Source: Chionoecetes opilio
Lineage: Eukaryota; Arthropoda; Malacostraca; Decapoda; Majidae
Assembly (NCBI GenBank): GCA_016584305.1
Contig: JACEEZ010000047.1
Location: forward strand, 69,419-133,418
Direction of reading: 5' to 3'
DNA: 64,000 nt
Shown here: piece after piece, positions 11,785-24,245 of the stretch
How the letters are laid out: each line of letters begins with the position of its first letter
Position numbering within the stretch: the first letter of the stretch is position 1
Program-made: the position numbers and the translations under genes
The notes under the pieces: generated by a model
What the model was told of the DNA's origin: nothing
Seen by the model: only the letters and a program-made list of their open reading frames with translations
Database searches by the model: none

Positions 11785-13170
11785 GGAAACCCTGAGGAGC
11801 ACCACTATTGATATACTTAGGTGAATAACAAAAAACGTATACAACAGCTGCAATAGTACGATTTAAAAGGAAACTTAAGATGAAGGTACAGATATATGGA
11901 TAAAAACCGAGAGAGGGTAGTTTAGAATTTGAATATGTGTGTTCTCTTTCAAAAGCCTTTGATTATGTTAAGGGCAAAAGCAAAATACTCCCTGAAATTC
12001 CTAAAAGATTATGACTAAAATTCGCCAGTATATACCCGTACTGAAAACCGTACTGGCGATCAGATAGAAGATTGTGAGCAGATATAGATGCTTAAGAATC
12101 TTCTTATATTCTTAGAATAGGATAGATTCTTAGGTAGGATATATTAGAGAGGCAGAAAATCAAAGCTATATGACGATAATTTGAGGGATTATAAAGGTCA
12201 TCCTTCTTAAACAGGTTGAATGTGAGCAAATTTTCAGTTGGAACGAAATATGGAAGTAAATAGAGCAACAAAATTTGACCAGGCAGGGTGCAGGCACAGA
12301 AACACAGTTTTTAAGAACAATAGGAGGGACACCGTCAAGACTGTAAGCCTTCAGACGATCAAGGACAAAGAAGGCATAAACATATCAGTGCGAAGAATCT
12401 TAACAACAGGCATAATGCTGTCAGAAGGTTGAGGATAAGAAGAAATATGTCCTTCATCATTCAGAGTGGAATTATGTGCAAAGGTTTGAGCGAAGAGTTC
12501 AACTTTAGAAATATATGAGATAGCTGTGGATCAATCTTGATGAATAACAGGATGAAAAGATGAAGAAGTAATATTGTTTAGCTTGAGATGTTGAAAAACT
12601 TGAGATGTTTTTTGGGTAGGTACCACAAGTCACGAGAATAGTTGGAACTAGATAGATTTTGACATTTTCTATTGACAGAGTTTTTTGGTAAGTTAATGAA
12701 AAGGTTTAGCATGATTACAGGCAGAAATATAATGGGAATGAGTTTCAGAAGATGGATGACTACGGTATCGGCTGTCAGCCGTCTTTTTCATGACAGCACG
12801 AGCACACATTCAGTTAAACCAAGGTTTACGGGCATTAGGATTATAAAGTGTGTGAAATGTATGCCTTCACATGAGAGACAATACCTTCAGTATGCGATCA
12901 TCACAAAAAAATGTAGATCTCTCACACGAAACCAATAGTAATTCCATGGAAAACGGAGTAGTATTGCTTCAGGTCACCCTACTTAGCTGAGTCTAAATGC
13001 TAGAAGCACCTCCTCTTTGGTGGGTCCGGTGACGGCACAGGACCGATAGGACAGGTTACGGAAATTTGATTGTGATCACAGGTGTCCAACGGAGAGAATA
13101 GTTTTACAAAGCAGGCAGAACGGAGGTTAAGAAAAGGTCAAGAATGTTGGGCGCGTCTCAAAAGCGGTCA
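11785..13170 (-). pseudogene. LINE ORF2 relic A: endonuclease C-terminus to RT motif B
   Basis: Read on the minus strand, the order is that of a Jockey/CR1-like ORF2. An endonuclease end (DHNQIS, PIGPVPSPDPPKRR) lies near 13090-12970. An RT N-terminal segment (PVVKILRTD, then LKAY.LDGVPPIVLKNC) lies near 12430-12270. The RT motif-B remnant KYINSGAPQG lies near 11815-11788. Frames are broken many times. The similarity stops immediately after the GxPQG codons at 11788. It is collinear with relic B at 15485-16620 in the same orientation. It is a dead fragment with no promoter, tail or target duplication visible. Confidence 0.75.
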
Positions 13171-13847
13171 GGAATACAGGTATATATGGTATGCACTGAC
13201 ATCACGAAGCTCTGCCCCCAAGCACAATCTGGCCGTAGGGTGATGTAAACAAATGGCATAGCTTCCGCTAAATGGCAAACGCGAAACACTAACGCTTACT
13301 AATCTCTTCCTTTATGGCTGGGAAAGTGATTGATGATGTTCATCTGTCAGACTATGTCCTTCATATGTTAAATTCTGGAACTATTCCTCGTTACATTGAA
13401 AAATACCAGAAAATAGGGAATAAAGAATTACCCTTATAACATACCACGGAACAAGTGGAAGAACAGCATGACTCATCATTTACCAAGGCGGTAAATTGAT
13501 ACTTTCAACCAGAATTTGAGTACGAGGTCAAAAGTACTCCTTACCTATGTAATTTGAAGTGTTAAGAATGATGATCACATTGAAAATCGTTTGAAAGGCC
13601 TAATTTTGCCGTTATCCTCCCTCCTCCAAGACAAACCAGCCAATACAATGAGTGAATCTTTCAACTAAGTTAGGAAGTAAGATGTGTTATAGTGTTATAG
13701 ATAAGGTTAGGTTTAGTTTAGGTTTGGATAGATTTAGTTTTAACATGGGTGCCTCACGACCAGGGTAGCAGGTTAGACGTGAAGTTTGATTCAATAAGTC
13801 ATTAGCGGCGATGGCGGAGCCCCGGGTGACGGCCTGAGATAATTTTA
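13171..13847. other. Spacer
   Basis: No convincing gene. A 41-codon frame from 13315 (MAGKVIDDVHLSDYVLHMLN...) ends at a stop near 13438 and has no recognised homology. A 'gttaggtttagtttaggttt' stretch lies near 13705. Confidence 0.35.
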
Positions 13848-14012
<165 letters not shown>

Positions 14013-14318
14013 TACCCATGTCTACAATTCATAAGGAATAGTCAATTTGCACTGCACAGTTCAATACACAGCTTATGCACTGCCAAAGTAGTAATGTGCT
14101 GTGTGAGTGGCGAGCGAGGAGGGTGGTGCGCCTGCTTATACCCCGATTGATGATGTTATTTATTTAGTAAACGCTAGTTTTTGCATGGTGCTAACTGATT
14201 TATCAAAAATCGAAATATATTAATGGAAATCTGATACAATTCTTCATTTATTGATATACTCCAGGTCAAATGTTTTCTCACAACATTTTTAATGGTGACG
14301 AGTTAAATTTCATCACCG

Positions 14319-14819
14319 CCTCCCCACCGGCGAAGGCGGTGGCCGAGTGTTTAGCGTATTGGAGTGGTGAGCTCGATGTGCCGTGTTTGAATCCTGCCGG
14401 GGGCAACTCTTTCGACCTTCTTTAATGCGGTCGACAAGAGCCTGGTACATGAGCAGAAGGACCCGAGTTCAAGTCCCACCAAGGAACAACTGTCAAATCC
14501 ATCGCCGAATGGCCAAAGAAGCCCGTATGTAGCATACCAATTTATCCGACTGCGACTACAGTTGCGGTGAAGGGAACACTAGGTGGCAGCATGAGCCTGA
14601 CTGAGGATTCGACAATCACAGAAAACGGGATCTTCACCTAAGACCACAGGTGTCACTATAAAAAATCTAGTCTGGAGGGCCAACCATCAGAATGATGACC
14701 CTCCAGAATGTGCAGGGCATACCATCTGAGCCCTCAAAAGGAAAATAGCCTACAGGCTATATAGGCTCCAACGTAAAAAACTTAAATAATAATAATAATT
14801 GATTGGAATAATAATACCC
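14319..14819 (+). mobile_element. tRNA-derived SINE with AAT tail
   Basis: The head contains a tRNA-like pol III promoter. An A-box-like TGGCCGAGTG lies at 14339-14348 and a B-box-like 'gtttgaatcct' near 14385. A second tRNA-like B box, 'gagttcaagtccc', lies near 14465, so the head may be a dimer or contain a second tRNA-like unit. The tRNA-unrelated body runs to about 14785 and ends in (AAT)n. The segment is absent from the homologous repeat at 41600, which supports it being an insertion. It cannot be a functional tRNA because the acceptor and anticodon stems do not form. Confidence 0.6.
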
Positions 14820-14856
14820 TTTTCATGCATATTTCTTCACTCTCATAATGGCATTT

Positions 14857-15273
<417 letters not shown>

Positions 15274-15484
15274 TTTAGTGTGTTTTACTGTGATTTATGT
15301 GTTAATCATGCAGAACAAACATTTCCGAAGATAACAGTATATCATTTATACTGATTAATATATTTGATAGGGGGTAAATTACTCAGGTAAGTAAACTTTT
15401 TCCCTGGATTATTCGGCCAGCCCCACGGCCAGAGTCCCTTTTTTATTGTTTTGTCACGTGATCATAACGTCAAGTGCATACCAT

Positions 15485-16620
15485 CTATATAATATTAGAA
15501 CATAATACAATAAGTAGGCTACAAGAGGTCGTGAAACCTACACGTGGTAGTTCCTCTTATAATACCTTTGAGGTACACCACTATTGATATACTTAGGAGA
15601 AGATCCATGACAATAGAACGGTTTGAAAGGAAACTTGAGATGGAGGTATATAGAGAAGGATATAAACCGAAAGAGGGTTGTTTGAAAATTGATATACGAT
15701 GTGCCAGACTCTATCAAAAGACCGTAGGTATATAAAGACAACAAAGTTTGACCACGCAGGGTGTGAGCATAGAAGCATAGTTTTTGAGAACAATAGCAAA
15801 TACTCCGTCAGGACCGTAAGCTTTCCGAGGATCTAGGCCAGAGAGGACATGGCAAATATCATTACGAAGGATCTTAATAACAGGGATTATGATAACAGAT
15901 ATAATCTAATCATAGGGTGGAGAAGAAGGAACTTCATCAACCAGACAGAGTGGAATTTTGAGCAAAGGTTTGAGCAAAGAATTCAGTTATTAAAATATAT
16001 AAGACAGCTGTAGAGTCATCTGGGAAAAGCAGTGGAGGGGTTGATGAAGAAAACAATGGTTAGTGATTTTTTTGGCTTGGTGCCAGAAGTCTCCTGGCAA
16101 CAGGAAGAGTTCTATCCAAAAATATTTAGACATTTTCTTTTAAATAAAGAAGTTTTTGGTAAGTTGAAAGAATAATAAGATATGGTTACGGGTCGAAATA
16201 TAAAGAGTATGAGTTTCAGGAGATGGAGTGTTACGGTACCCTCTGTGAGTCGCCTCTCTATCTTGGACATCACGAAAACAAGCAGAGTTATAGCAAGGTT
16301 TACGGGTTTTAGGATTAGAGAGTGTGGAATGTATGTTTCCATGCAATAGACAATCTCAGCTATGTATTCTACACAAAGATATGAGTCTCTGACATGTATG
16401 CAATAATAACTCCATTAAAAATCTGAGTAGTATTGCCTCAGGTCCTCCCACTTTGGTGAGTTGAAATGCTAGAGGCACCTTCGCTTAGATGGGTACCGGG
16501 GCTGCACTGGAGCGATAGGACAAGTTACACAGATAAGATTGTGATCGGAGGAGCCCAAAAGAGAGAATTCTTTCACAGAGTAAACAAAAAAGTTAGAGGT
16601 TAGGAAAAGACACATAAGCA
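15485..16620 (-). pseudogene. LINE ORF2 relic B with family 3' tail
   Basis: Minus strand. An endonuclease end (DHN at about 16550-16540, PPKRR-like region near 16480) is followed by the RT N-terminal region (PVIKILRND, KAYGPDGV, IVLKNYASMLTPC; about 15890-15755). Motif A remnant FDRVWH lies near 15715 and motif B remnant KYINSGVPQ near 15600-15570. Straight after GVPQ the copy jumps to the 3' tail (15560-15485, 'aggtttcacgacctcttgta' on the minus strand) shared with 1930-2104 and 40265-40402. The catalytic FADD box and everything between are missing. It is a degenerate internal-deletion copy, related in order and breakpoint to relic A. Confidence 0.78.
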
Positions 16621-17119
16621 ATAATATTTCCATGAAAATCGGAGTAATACTGGCTTGGCATCTATCTGGTCATGTTACCCCTCTTAGTGTCACTAATAGC
16701 TCAAAAACGTATAAGGTAACATATACTTACTCTTGGCAATTGGTGTAGACATGGAACCCGAGCGGAAGCTAAGTAAAGTTACTTACCCACAGGTTATAAT
16801 AACATGTGTATTTTTCAATTAATCACTTATATCTATTCACAGAGGATGACGTGGTTAAATATAAACGTCTTAATAGAGTCTCTGGAAAGAGAGTTCAAAG
16901 TGCACTGTCCACCCACACACACTACAAGTGGCAGTACACTACTCGATGGCAGTCTATCTCTCTCTGCCTCGAGCGGAGCCGGCTAGGGCGTCGGCCGCGG
17001 GGGTGTCGGCTGCCAGCCTTTCCGCAGGGGTGTCAGGGTGTGGCTGTGATGTGGTGCCCTCTAGTGGCTGTGACGACGTGGCAAGGGCGTGTCACGTCAT
17101 TATACATGGCAGTCAATAA
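16621..17119. other. GC-rich spacer before the 17.1-kb transposon
   Basis: 16890-17110 is GC-rich and reads Ala/Ser-rich in several frames but shows no domain. The last three bases (TAA, 17117-17119) form the left target duplication of the next element. Confidence 0.4.
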
Positions 17120-18884
17120 CACTGGGGAACAATTTGAAAAAAAAAATTGTTGAATTAGATTTTTGAGCTTATTTAGACTAAAATTGGCATGCTGATTCCA
17201 AATCTGTAGTCAGTTTTTTTCTAGCACGTCAAGTTTTTTCTCCACAGCTTACCCTCCAGATAAGCAAAATTCCACTTGTGAGCCTCATTCAGCCTCATTC
17301 AGCTGAAATTCCAGTGCCAGTTTTCGAACAACTACCTACTCTAGAAGATCTGAGTGATGTTGAAGAACGCAGTGACAGCAATGATACAGATTTTGACATT
17401 CACGAGGATTCAGTTCGTAGGGGATTTGATCAGCACGAGTTGAATGATTTAGCACGTGATTTGGGCCTATCCAAAAAAGCTTCAGAAATACTAGCATCAA
17501 GACTGAACGAGAAAAACATACTTGAACAAGGAGTGAAGGTATCATACTTTCGAACCAGAGAAAGTACATTTCTGCAGTACTTTCGAAGTGCCAGCGGTTT
17601 TGTGTTTTGCCGTAACATTCCTGGTTTACTGAAGGAATTAGGGCTTTCAATCTACAATCCAAATGAATGGCGATTGTTTATTGATAGCTCAAAGCGGAGC
17701 TTGAAGTGTGTCCTTCTACACAATGGCAATTTGTTTGGCGCAGTCCCTATTGGGCATTCGGTCTGTCTTCGTGAAGAATATGGAGATGTAAAGAGAGTCA
17801 TTGAGTTATTGCAATATGACAAACACAATTGGATCATCTGTGTTGACCTTAAAATGGTGTCTTCCTTCTTGGTCAACAACGTGGATACACAAAGTATCCC
17901 ATGCTTTCTCTGTATGTGGGATAGCAGAGCTCGAGAGAAGCATTGGGTTCAGACGAATTGGCCTCCGAGATCTGATCTTAAACCTGGAGATCCTAACATT
18001 GTACATGAGCCAACTTGTTGACAGGAAGAAAATAATATTCCCACCTCTGCACATAAAACTAGGTCTCATGAAACAATTTGTAAAGCATTGTCAACTGATG
18101 GCGACTGTTTGAAGTACATCATCTTGGCATTCCTGGACTGTCAATTGAAAAAATCAAGGCCGGTGTGTTGATGGTCCACAAATTCGACAGCTCATCAAAG
18201 ATGAACATTTCAACGGTACTATGTCAGACCTTGAAAAGAATGCTTGGCTATCATTCAAAGACGTCGTCAAGAACTTTCTTGGAAATACACGTACAAGTAA
18301 TTACACAGAAATTGTTCAGAAACTATTGGAGAGCTACAAAGCGCTTGGTTGCAACATGAGTATTAAAGTACATTTTTTGCATAGCCATCTTGCCAACTTT
18401 CCAGAAAATCTTGGTGCTGCTAGCGACGAGCAAGGTGAACGATTTCACCAAGATTTGAAGGTTATGGAAGAACGTTACCAGGGTAGATGGGATGTGCATA
18501 TGATGGCTGACTATTGTTGGAGCATCAAACGCGATAGTCCTCAAGTTGAACACTCCAGACAAAGCTACAAACGTAAATTTTTACCTTAACCTGCACACAA
18601 TTATAGCCTTATCCTTTCTAAAAACATGATAATGTTAAATAAACATTCTATTCATGCCTATTTCTTTCATTTTTCATTGTATGTTAACATTTGCAACTTT
18701 TTATGAAATAAGCACTGTTACTGTTATGTCCAGTATTTTTCATATTTTTTAAGAAAACGAAAATCCTACAGTTCAAAAACTTGACATGATAGAGAAAAAC
18801 TGAGATCAGTTTTGGATTCAGCACCCAAAAATTACTTAATAACAAGTGTCAGACCTAACTCAACAAAAAATTTGTTCCCCAGTG
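17120..18884 (+). mobile_element. Complete 1765-bp DNA transposon with CACTGGGGAACAA inverted ends
   Basis: The left end CACTGGGGAACAA (17120-17132) is matched by the reverse complement of the right end (18872-18884). Similarity continues inward over about 40 bp with gaps (TTGTTGA(A/G)TTAG on both sides). Flanks are TAA at 17117-17119 and TAA at 18885-18887, a 3-bp target duplication. CACTG ends with a 3-bp duplication fit the broad CACTA/EnSpm convention, but the encoded protein is of the uncharacterised type described in the CDS entry, so the superfamily is left open. The coding region has several frameshifts, so this copy is non-autonomous. A likely poly(A) signal AATAAA lies near 18639. 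Confidence 0.85.
17278..18589 (+). pseudogene. Frameshifted DDE-like transposase of an uncharacterised arthropod family
   Basis: An open frame of ~247 codons (17278-18018) is followed by continued similarity in other frames to a stop at 18587-18589, so at least three or four frameshifts separate the pieces. Conserved blocks in order: WRLFIDSSKRSLKCVLLHNG (residues ~131-150), IGHSVCL, WIICVDLKM (D190), PCFLCMWDSR (208-217), then PPLHIKLGLMKQFVK, GPQIR, DLEKNAW, HFLHSHLANFPENLG, SDEQGERFHQD, RYQGRWD and MADYCWSIKRD. This block order is, to my knowledge, that of a large set of uncharacterised arthropod proteins often found in many copies. I infer an RNase H-like DDE fold with D136, D190 and an acidic residue in DEQGERFHQD as catalytic candidates. 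The true start is unclear: the listed first codon is GTG, and an acceptor-like 'tttctccacag' lies upstream at about 17237-17247. Confidence 0.75.
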
Positions 18885-18887
18885 TAA

Positions 18888-20315
18888 TCATCTATCAACA
18901 AATATATTCATTAGTTAATAAGATGTTAGTATAAAAGCACATGCAAGGAGTAAACATATAGGGCTAAACATATAGGCCTATAATGCCAACATCACTCGGT
19001 CACCTACCCGGCGCGACTTTCCCCCGTCTAGAGATTGTACTAACCTGTACAATCATATAGTCCCTGATTTTCCCAGAAATTTGTTTTTTGCGAGCAATAA
19101 AAATTAGCTAAAAAACCCTTCGGGAGTTTTCAGGGAAATGTCCCAAAAAAGTCAGAACGCAGTACAAGCAAAAAAATTTGGAAATGACCTGAAACTCATG
19201 ATACATGCCCCTTGGGGACATACTACGGGACAATCAAATGTTTGTGTAAAAAAGAAGAGTGATGTCGAATAATTTTTGTGAAAGAAGATGGTGAAATCAA
19301 GTGGGGGTAATGACACAACGAAAAGGGCCTGAGAAGCATTCGCCGGTTAGCCCCCACTTCACAAATTCCTAGGGTTATGGGCAAAACCCAAAGAGAGATG
19401 CGGGATAAAACGGGTTTTAAAATGTAGTACGGTCCCATCCAAATAGTATGGTCACTTGATACGGGATTTATTTAAATTTAAACACCACAGATTTGGTTGT
19501 TTCATACCATAAAGTTTTCATGAAAAAAAAAAAATATATAATTTTTCCTGTTTAACCTTTTCCTTTATTTGTGTTTTTGTTGTGAACTTTAAACACATGT
19601 ACGGATTGAAAATGAACATGTTTATCAACGGCATTTGACGTCAGCACTGATTCAAGGTGAGGGTAATATTGTTGAATACCATTTCAATCAAACAAAGGCG
19701 TCAACTTGCAATTCTACTTCCCCATTTCCAAGGCATGTATGAAATTATTAATAGGAAAGAGTGAAGAAGTAACCCTTCCACGCCCTGCGTCAACCATATC
19801 TGTTAGTATCTGTTTGTTAGTTCTTACAAGATAATTACCTAACCGTATTAGTCAAAACAGGGAGTGCTTGCTCTAACACTGTAAAATCTTTATAAAAACT
19901 CTGCTCGGTTTGTATATCACTGAAGGTCTTCCTCAAGGAGTTAGTAAAAAAGGCAAGATCTACCACCTGACTTTCAGATTAGGCAGTATTCATGCAATTT
20001 AAATGGATGAGTTTGTCATTAGAGGAAGCCAAGAAGGTTAGTTGATTGTATCTTTCCCGAAGTTCTGCCATATCCTCATGCATTCATACATGTACCAAAT
20101 AGCATGCCCGAGATATGTCCAATATTGACATATGTTAATGAAAAAGACAAGAGCTGCTCTATGAATTACGAGGGTGTAAATGATAAGCATGAGTTTAGTT
20201 AGAAGGATAATTAGATTTGTTAGTGTCAAACCGCGTAGTATCGCTAAGTTTTGCAGTTTCTACTCAGCATAAATCAGACTTGGCACTGGTCCGTTTAAGC
20301 CACTGTGAATCACTT
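18888..20315. other. Spacer without recognisable features
   Basis: AT-rich sequence. Short frames (for example 19223-19438 and 20038-20229, minus) show no domains. No repeats shared with the rest of the window were seen. Confidence 0.45.
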
Positions 20316-21440
20316 ATAATGTATTTAACCATGGATCCAAAATGTCAAACTTATTTATATTGAGCTGCTTAACTACCAGGCGCGGACCCACACATTTGGG
20401 AGCTAATTTAGAGTTCCTCTCCGGGACTTGAATCATTACAGAGTGGACTTGGATTTGAACGGGAGAAGAGCGCCTGTGTTGTTGTGAGCACATAGCAGTC
20501 TTAAAAGCCTGTAATTTATCTCTGACATAGGACAACGTACATTAAGAAGTGATCAACACATACTAACACTAGGGTACCTAGACCCTTGACGACTAGAAGA
20601 AAGATGTAATAGATCAATAGCAACAATGTCCCAGGGACGTTCAGGAGCTGGATATTCCAAAATGGTTGCTGGTTTTGGCACTGTACCCTTATGTTCAGCA
20701 CATTTTACGTAATTAGCCACATATGCGTAAATATCTAACCGCATTTTAGGCCAAAAAAAACTAGTGCGAACCGCAGAAAAGTACGCTCCTTTCCTGGATG
20801 ACCGGCTATTACAGCATCATGAACTAGTTGCAGTACCACAGTTACAAAAGACTGTGGTATCACAAATTGGCTCACCGGGGTCCGTTTATTTGGCCAAAAT
20901 CTACAAAGGACCTGATCTGGTGATAAGAACAACTGTGAAAAGGTAACGGGGATTTTAGGTAAAGTTGACTGATCACCTGATTCCAGAGCATATATAACTT
21001 TACTTATATTATTATAATTATTAACTTACTTATACCTCATGTTGACGTTGGGCAACAGCGAGTTCATGTAGTGAAAAATTTGAAATACAGGGGGCTTTTC
21101 CGTCACCAGTCCAACATGTACATTCCTAAAAGCGCATCAGCCACTATATTGGCTCGACCTAGCAAGTACTTTAATGTTGGATTAAATTAATGTATTGTCA
21201 AGAACCAACGCGCGAGTCTTCCCGAGACGAGAGATTTCTCCCTTAAAATAGCACAGTGACAGCTGCTTGATATACAGTTATATCATAACCTAGGATAAAA
21301 TCTCTAAAACATTTTAGAGCCCAGACAACTGCGAGTGATTCCAGGTGAGTAACTGAGTAATCAGACTCTGCCGGAAGTAAAGTTCTACTCGCGAACGCAA
21401 TAGCGTGATTTTTTCCGCGTGTGTTTGTCTGCATTTATAC
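20316..21440 (-). pseudogene. Ty3/gypsy pol relic: RNase H to integrase, core deleted
   Basis: Reading down the minus strand, the order is that of a Ty3/gypsy Pol. RNase H appears as AIAFASRTLLPAESDYSVTH, LESLAVVWALKCFRDF, then a broken 'EFNPTLKYLLGRANIVADAL' segment (21430-21110). The integrase zinc-binding region follows with QLVHDAVIAGHPGKERTF, CAEHKGTVPKPA, ILEYPAPERPWDIVAIDLLH and the first core strand VCVDHFLMYVVL (20935-20535). It jumps directly to the C-terminal region with NSKLAPKCVGPRLVVKQL (near 20400), skipping most of the catalytic core. There are multiple frameshifts, and no LTR, primer-binding site or polypurine tract is visible. It is a dead copy; a related integrase fragment lies at 62196-63070. 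Confidence 0.82.
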
Positions 21441-21726
21441 AGCACCCATCCCCAAAGGCATCCGGGTAAAGAACAAAAGTAAAGTAATATTAATGATAAT
21501 ATCAGCGCTAACAATAATAGCAGCAAAATATCCAAGTAATATTATAATAATCAAGGACAAAATTATAGTAATGATTATGATAATATTAATGACGAAAATT
21601 ATGATAAATTATAAGTAAAAATGATAATAAATAATAATAATCATATGAAATGCAGAACACCGGAAAACAGGCAAAATAAATATATTAACATCCATTATGA
21701 ATTATAATTATGATTGACATGGATTA
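21441..21726. repeat. AT-rich simple sequence (ATAAT-type)
   Basis: Low-complexity stretch rich in AATAAT and GATAAT triplets; no gene. Confidence 0.6.
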
Positions 21727-21957
<231 letters not shown>

Positions 21958-22004
21958 GTGCCTTATAAAATTTAAGTAGTTAAGAAAAAAGGTGCAAAAT
22001 AATA

Positions 22005-22590
22005 TCACAGGTTTTGCCCCTTTAAGGGTGCAAATTGCACCTTTACGCTAGAGTGCAACTTTTGCACCATATGGTAGGGTGCAACTTTGCGCCTTTAGAG
22101 GTGCGATCTTGAGCAAAATATCTACCTTTTGAGGTGCCACTTTGCACCCTAAATTTTGCAAAATATGCACCTTTTTGGGTGCAAAATATGCACCTTTAGC
22201 GGTGCAACTTTGCACCCTTATGGGTGAAACAAATGCACCTTTAGGGTGCAACTTTGCACTCTCATGAGTGCAACAAATGCACCGTTAGGGGTGCAACTTT
22301 GCACCTTTTAAGGTGCAAAATGATGTCACAGATTTTGCACCTTTAAGTGTGCAAAGTTGCACCTTACACTAGGGTGTAACTTTTTGCACCTTTTGGAATT
22401 GGAAATTTGGTGTGCAATTTTGCACCCATATGGATGCAACAAATGCACCTTTAGGCGTGCAACTTTGCACTTTCAAGGGTGCAGCATTTTGTCCCATTTT
22501 GCACCTTTAAAGGTACAAAGCTGCACCCACTCTCGAATGTGCAGTTCTTGCACCCCTCCATGAGGTGCAGAAACTGCACCTTTGCACCTC
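22005..22590. repeat. Palindromic TGCACC/GGTGCA array
   Basis: Roughly 20 alternations of TGCACCTTT and AGGTGCAA/GGGTGCAA, so each unit can pair with its neighbour on the same strand. Unit spacing is irregular (about 18 or 36 bp). A ~310-bp higher-order duplication is visible: 'atcacaggttttgc(a/c)cctttaa' at 22002 recurs as 'gtcacagattttgcaccttt' at 22325. Both strands contain short open frames, but these simply translate the repeat (for example KVHI, QSCT). No coding role is supported. Confidence 0.85.
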
Positions 22591-22623
22591 CAGGAATGCA
22601 ATTATCTGTCCTTTATTGATCTT

Positions 22624-22716
22624 TTAAGGAAGAATTCACGATATCATCATTTTCGATGGCAAGTTGGGGTAACTTTCTATCGAAAAAATTGATGATGTCA
22701 TGAATTCCTCCTTTTC
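22624..22716. repeat. Hairpin-forming inverted repeat
   Basis: 'aaggaagaattcacgatatc' (from 22627) pairs with the reverse complement of 'gatgtcatgaattcctcctt' (ending near 22714), with the pairing continuing through atcattttcgat on the inner side. Arms are about 37 bp with a loop of about 15 bp. It directly follows the TGCACC array. Confidence 0.7.
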
Positions 22717-23355
22717 AAAGTTTCATAAGACAGAAAATTGCATTTATGAAGGTAAAGTTGTTGCTACAAGAGGGATATAGTACACAAACAGCTTGTTCAA
22801 TGCCAAAATCATGTTGTAAATTCCTGCCAAAGGAAGTATAAGTACTTCTCCAAATTAAAGCAAGGATGTTCATAAACCAACATTCATGCTAATATGCTAA
22901 CCCTTACATGTCTTTAAAGCGAAAAATATGTATTAATGGAAAAATAACAGGATTAAGTTAATATGGATATGATATATAATTATAGAAATACATCTTTATT
23001 AAAGCTGAAACAACTTGAGATTACAATGTAAAAAATACAATGCTAGATTAATGTGTACATGCTTACAGGGTAGGAATGGTTGACAATCTACTTAGTTTGC
23101 GATTTGTCCTACAACAATACAAAATCGGGGGATGGAAATTTATTTCCGATACTTATCCTTGCAAACTGAATACAAATTCCATTATTTATTTTAAAATCTC
23201 CTAACACCAAATCTATGAAAATTGATTCATGAATATTTTGTATATATGAATTATTTCTATATTTTTTATGTTAATGATAAATAAGGCAATCGTTACGTGA
23301 AATACATTTTTTACTTTCAAGAAATAAAATGTATGAGTGTAATCATATCATATCA
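22717..23355. other. Spacer
   Basis: AT-rich sequence; nothing recognised. Confidence 0.45.
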
Positions 23356-23615
23356 TGTATCTGCGCAAAGGCTGGGTGGTTCAATGGTTCAAATTGCTCG
23401 GCATTCGGCCATATGGTCTTGAATTCGCCCCGTTATCTCGGAAGCTGCCCAATGAGGGAGGTTACGCTCTATCATCACCCTAGCAGAACTATGTATATCG
23501 TCTCACTTGCCTAGCTCAGGAGAATTCAGAGTTCCACATATTAAAATGCAAATGCAAATAACAATAATAATGATGATAATATTAACAAGAAGACTGATAA
23601 TAGTAACATTAACAA
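23356..23615 (+). mobile_element. tRNA-derived SINE (second family)
   Basis: An A-box-like segment 'ggctgggtggttcaatggtt' (23369-23388) and a B-box-like 'gtcttgaattcgcc' (near 23415) are about 45 bp apart, the usual spacing for a pol III tRNA promoter. A short body follows, then an A-rich tail with (ATA)n-type repeats from about 23545. The segment cannot fold as a complete tRNA. Target duplications were not found. Confidence 0.5.
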
Positions 23616-24164
23616 CAAAAACAATACAAATGGCATATTTTTTATGTACATATAATTGCAATATTATTCAGGGCTTGAAAACGAAATTATTTTTCAAACG
23701 GTTCGTTCCAATCAGAAACAGTATTATTAACGTTTCGTTTTTCGTTCCTCCTCCAAACATAACGTTCCTGAACCGGTTAGAAAGAAATTAAAACCAGTTA
23801 GAACGTTATTCTCAAACCATGTATTGAATATGCTATTATCCCTAATAAATGATAATGCCTATACATGACTATATTCTTATAGATGATAATAAAGCCATAC
23901 ATTGTACATGGTGCACAGTATCCACCAAAATCAAACCCATAGATGTCGTAAGAACTGTATTATTATACGACTTAAATAAGGCAACACATTTACATGTACA
24001 ATACAGGAAGCGTAGTGTAGGAGTATGCAATCTCAGTTGCCGTAAAGACATGAATCACTAATTAGTTATTAATATTATATATGGCAAAAAATATATTCAT
24101 TCGTAATATCACCAACCCACTAATTAAATAAACCTAATCAATGAAATCAATGACTACATGTGGT

Positions 24165-24245
24165 ACTCCAAGGACTCGAACCTAGGACACTCACACCGAA
24201 ATTCGGCGCACCAAGCATTAGGCCATGAACATAGTTTAAGGTTTA
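24165..24245 (-). mobile_element. tRNA-like SINE head on the minus strand
   Basis: Reading the minus strand from 24237, an A-box-like TGGCCTAATGCTTGG is followed about 40 bp later by a near-consensus B box AGGTTCGAGTCCT (near 24188). It is probably the head of a SINE whose tail would be in the AT-rich sequence at 24060-24160. A decayed tRNA gene is the alternative. Confidence 0.45.

Noticed and set aside
14335..14400. Functional tRNA gene
   Set aside because: A and B boxes are present, but acceptor and anticodon stems do not form and a SINE body with a tail follows.
16804..17153. Host gene in the GC-rich 16.8-17.1 kb stretch
   Set aside because: Three overlapping short frames without domains, and the frame runs into the transposon end.
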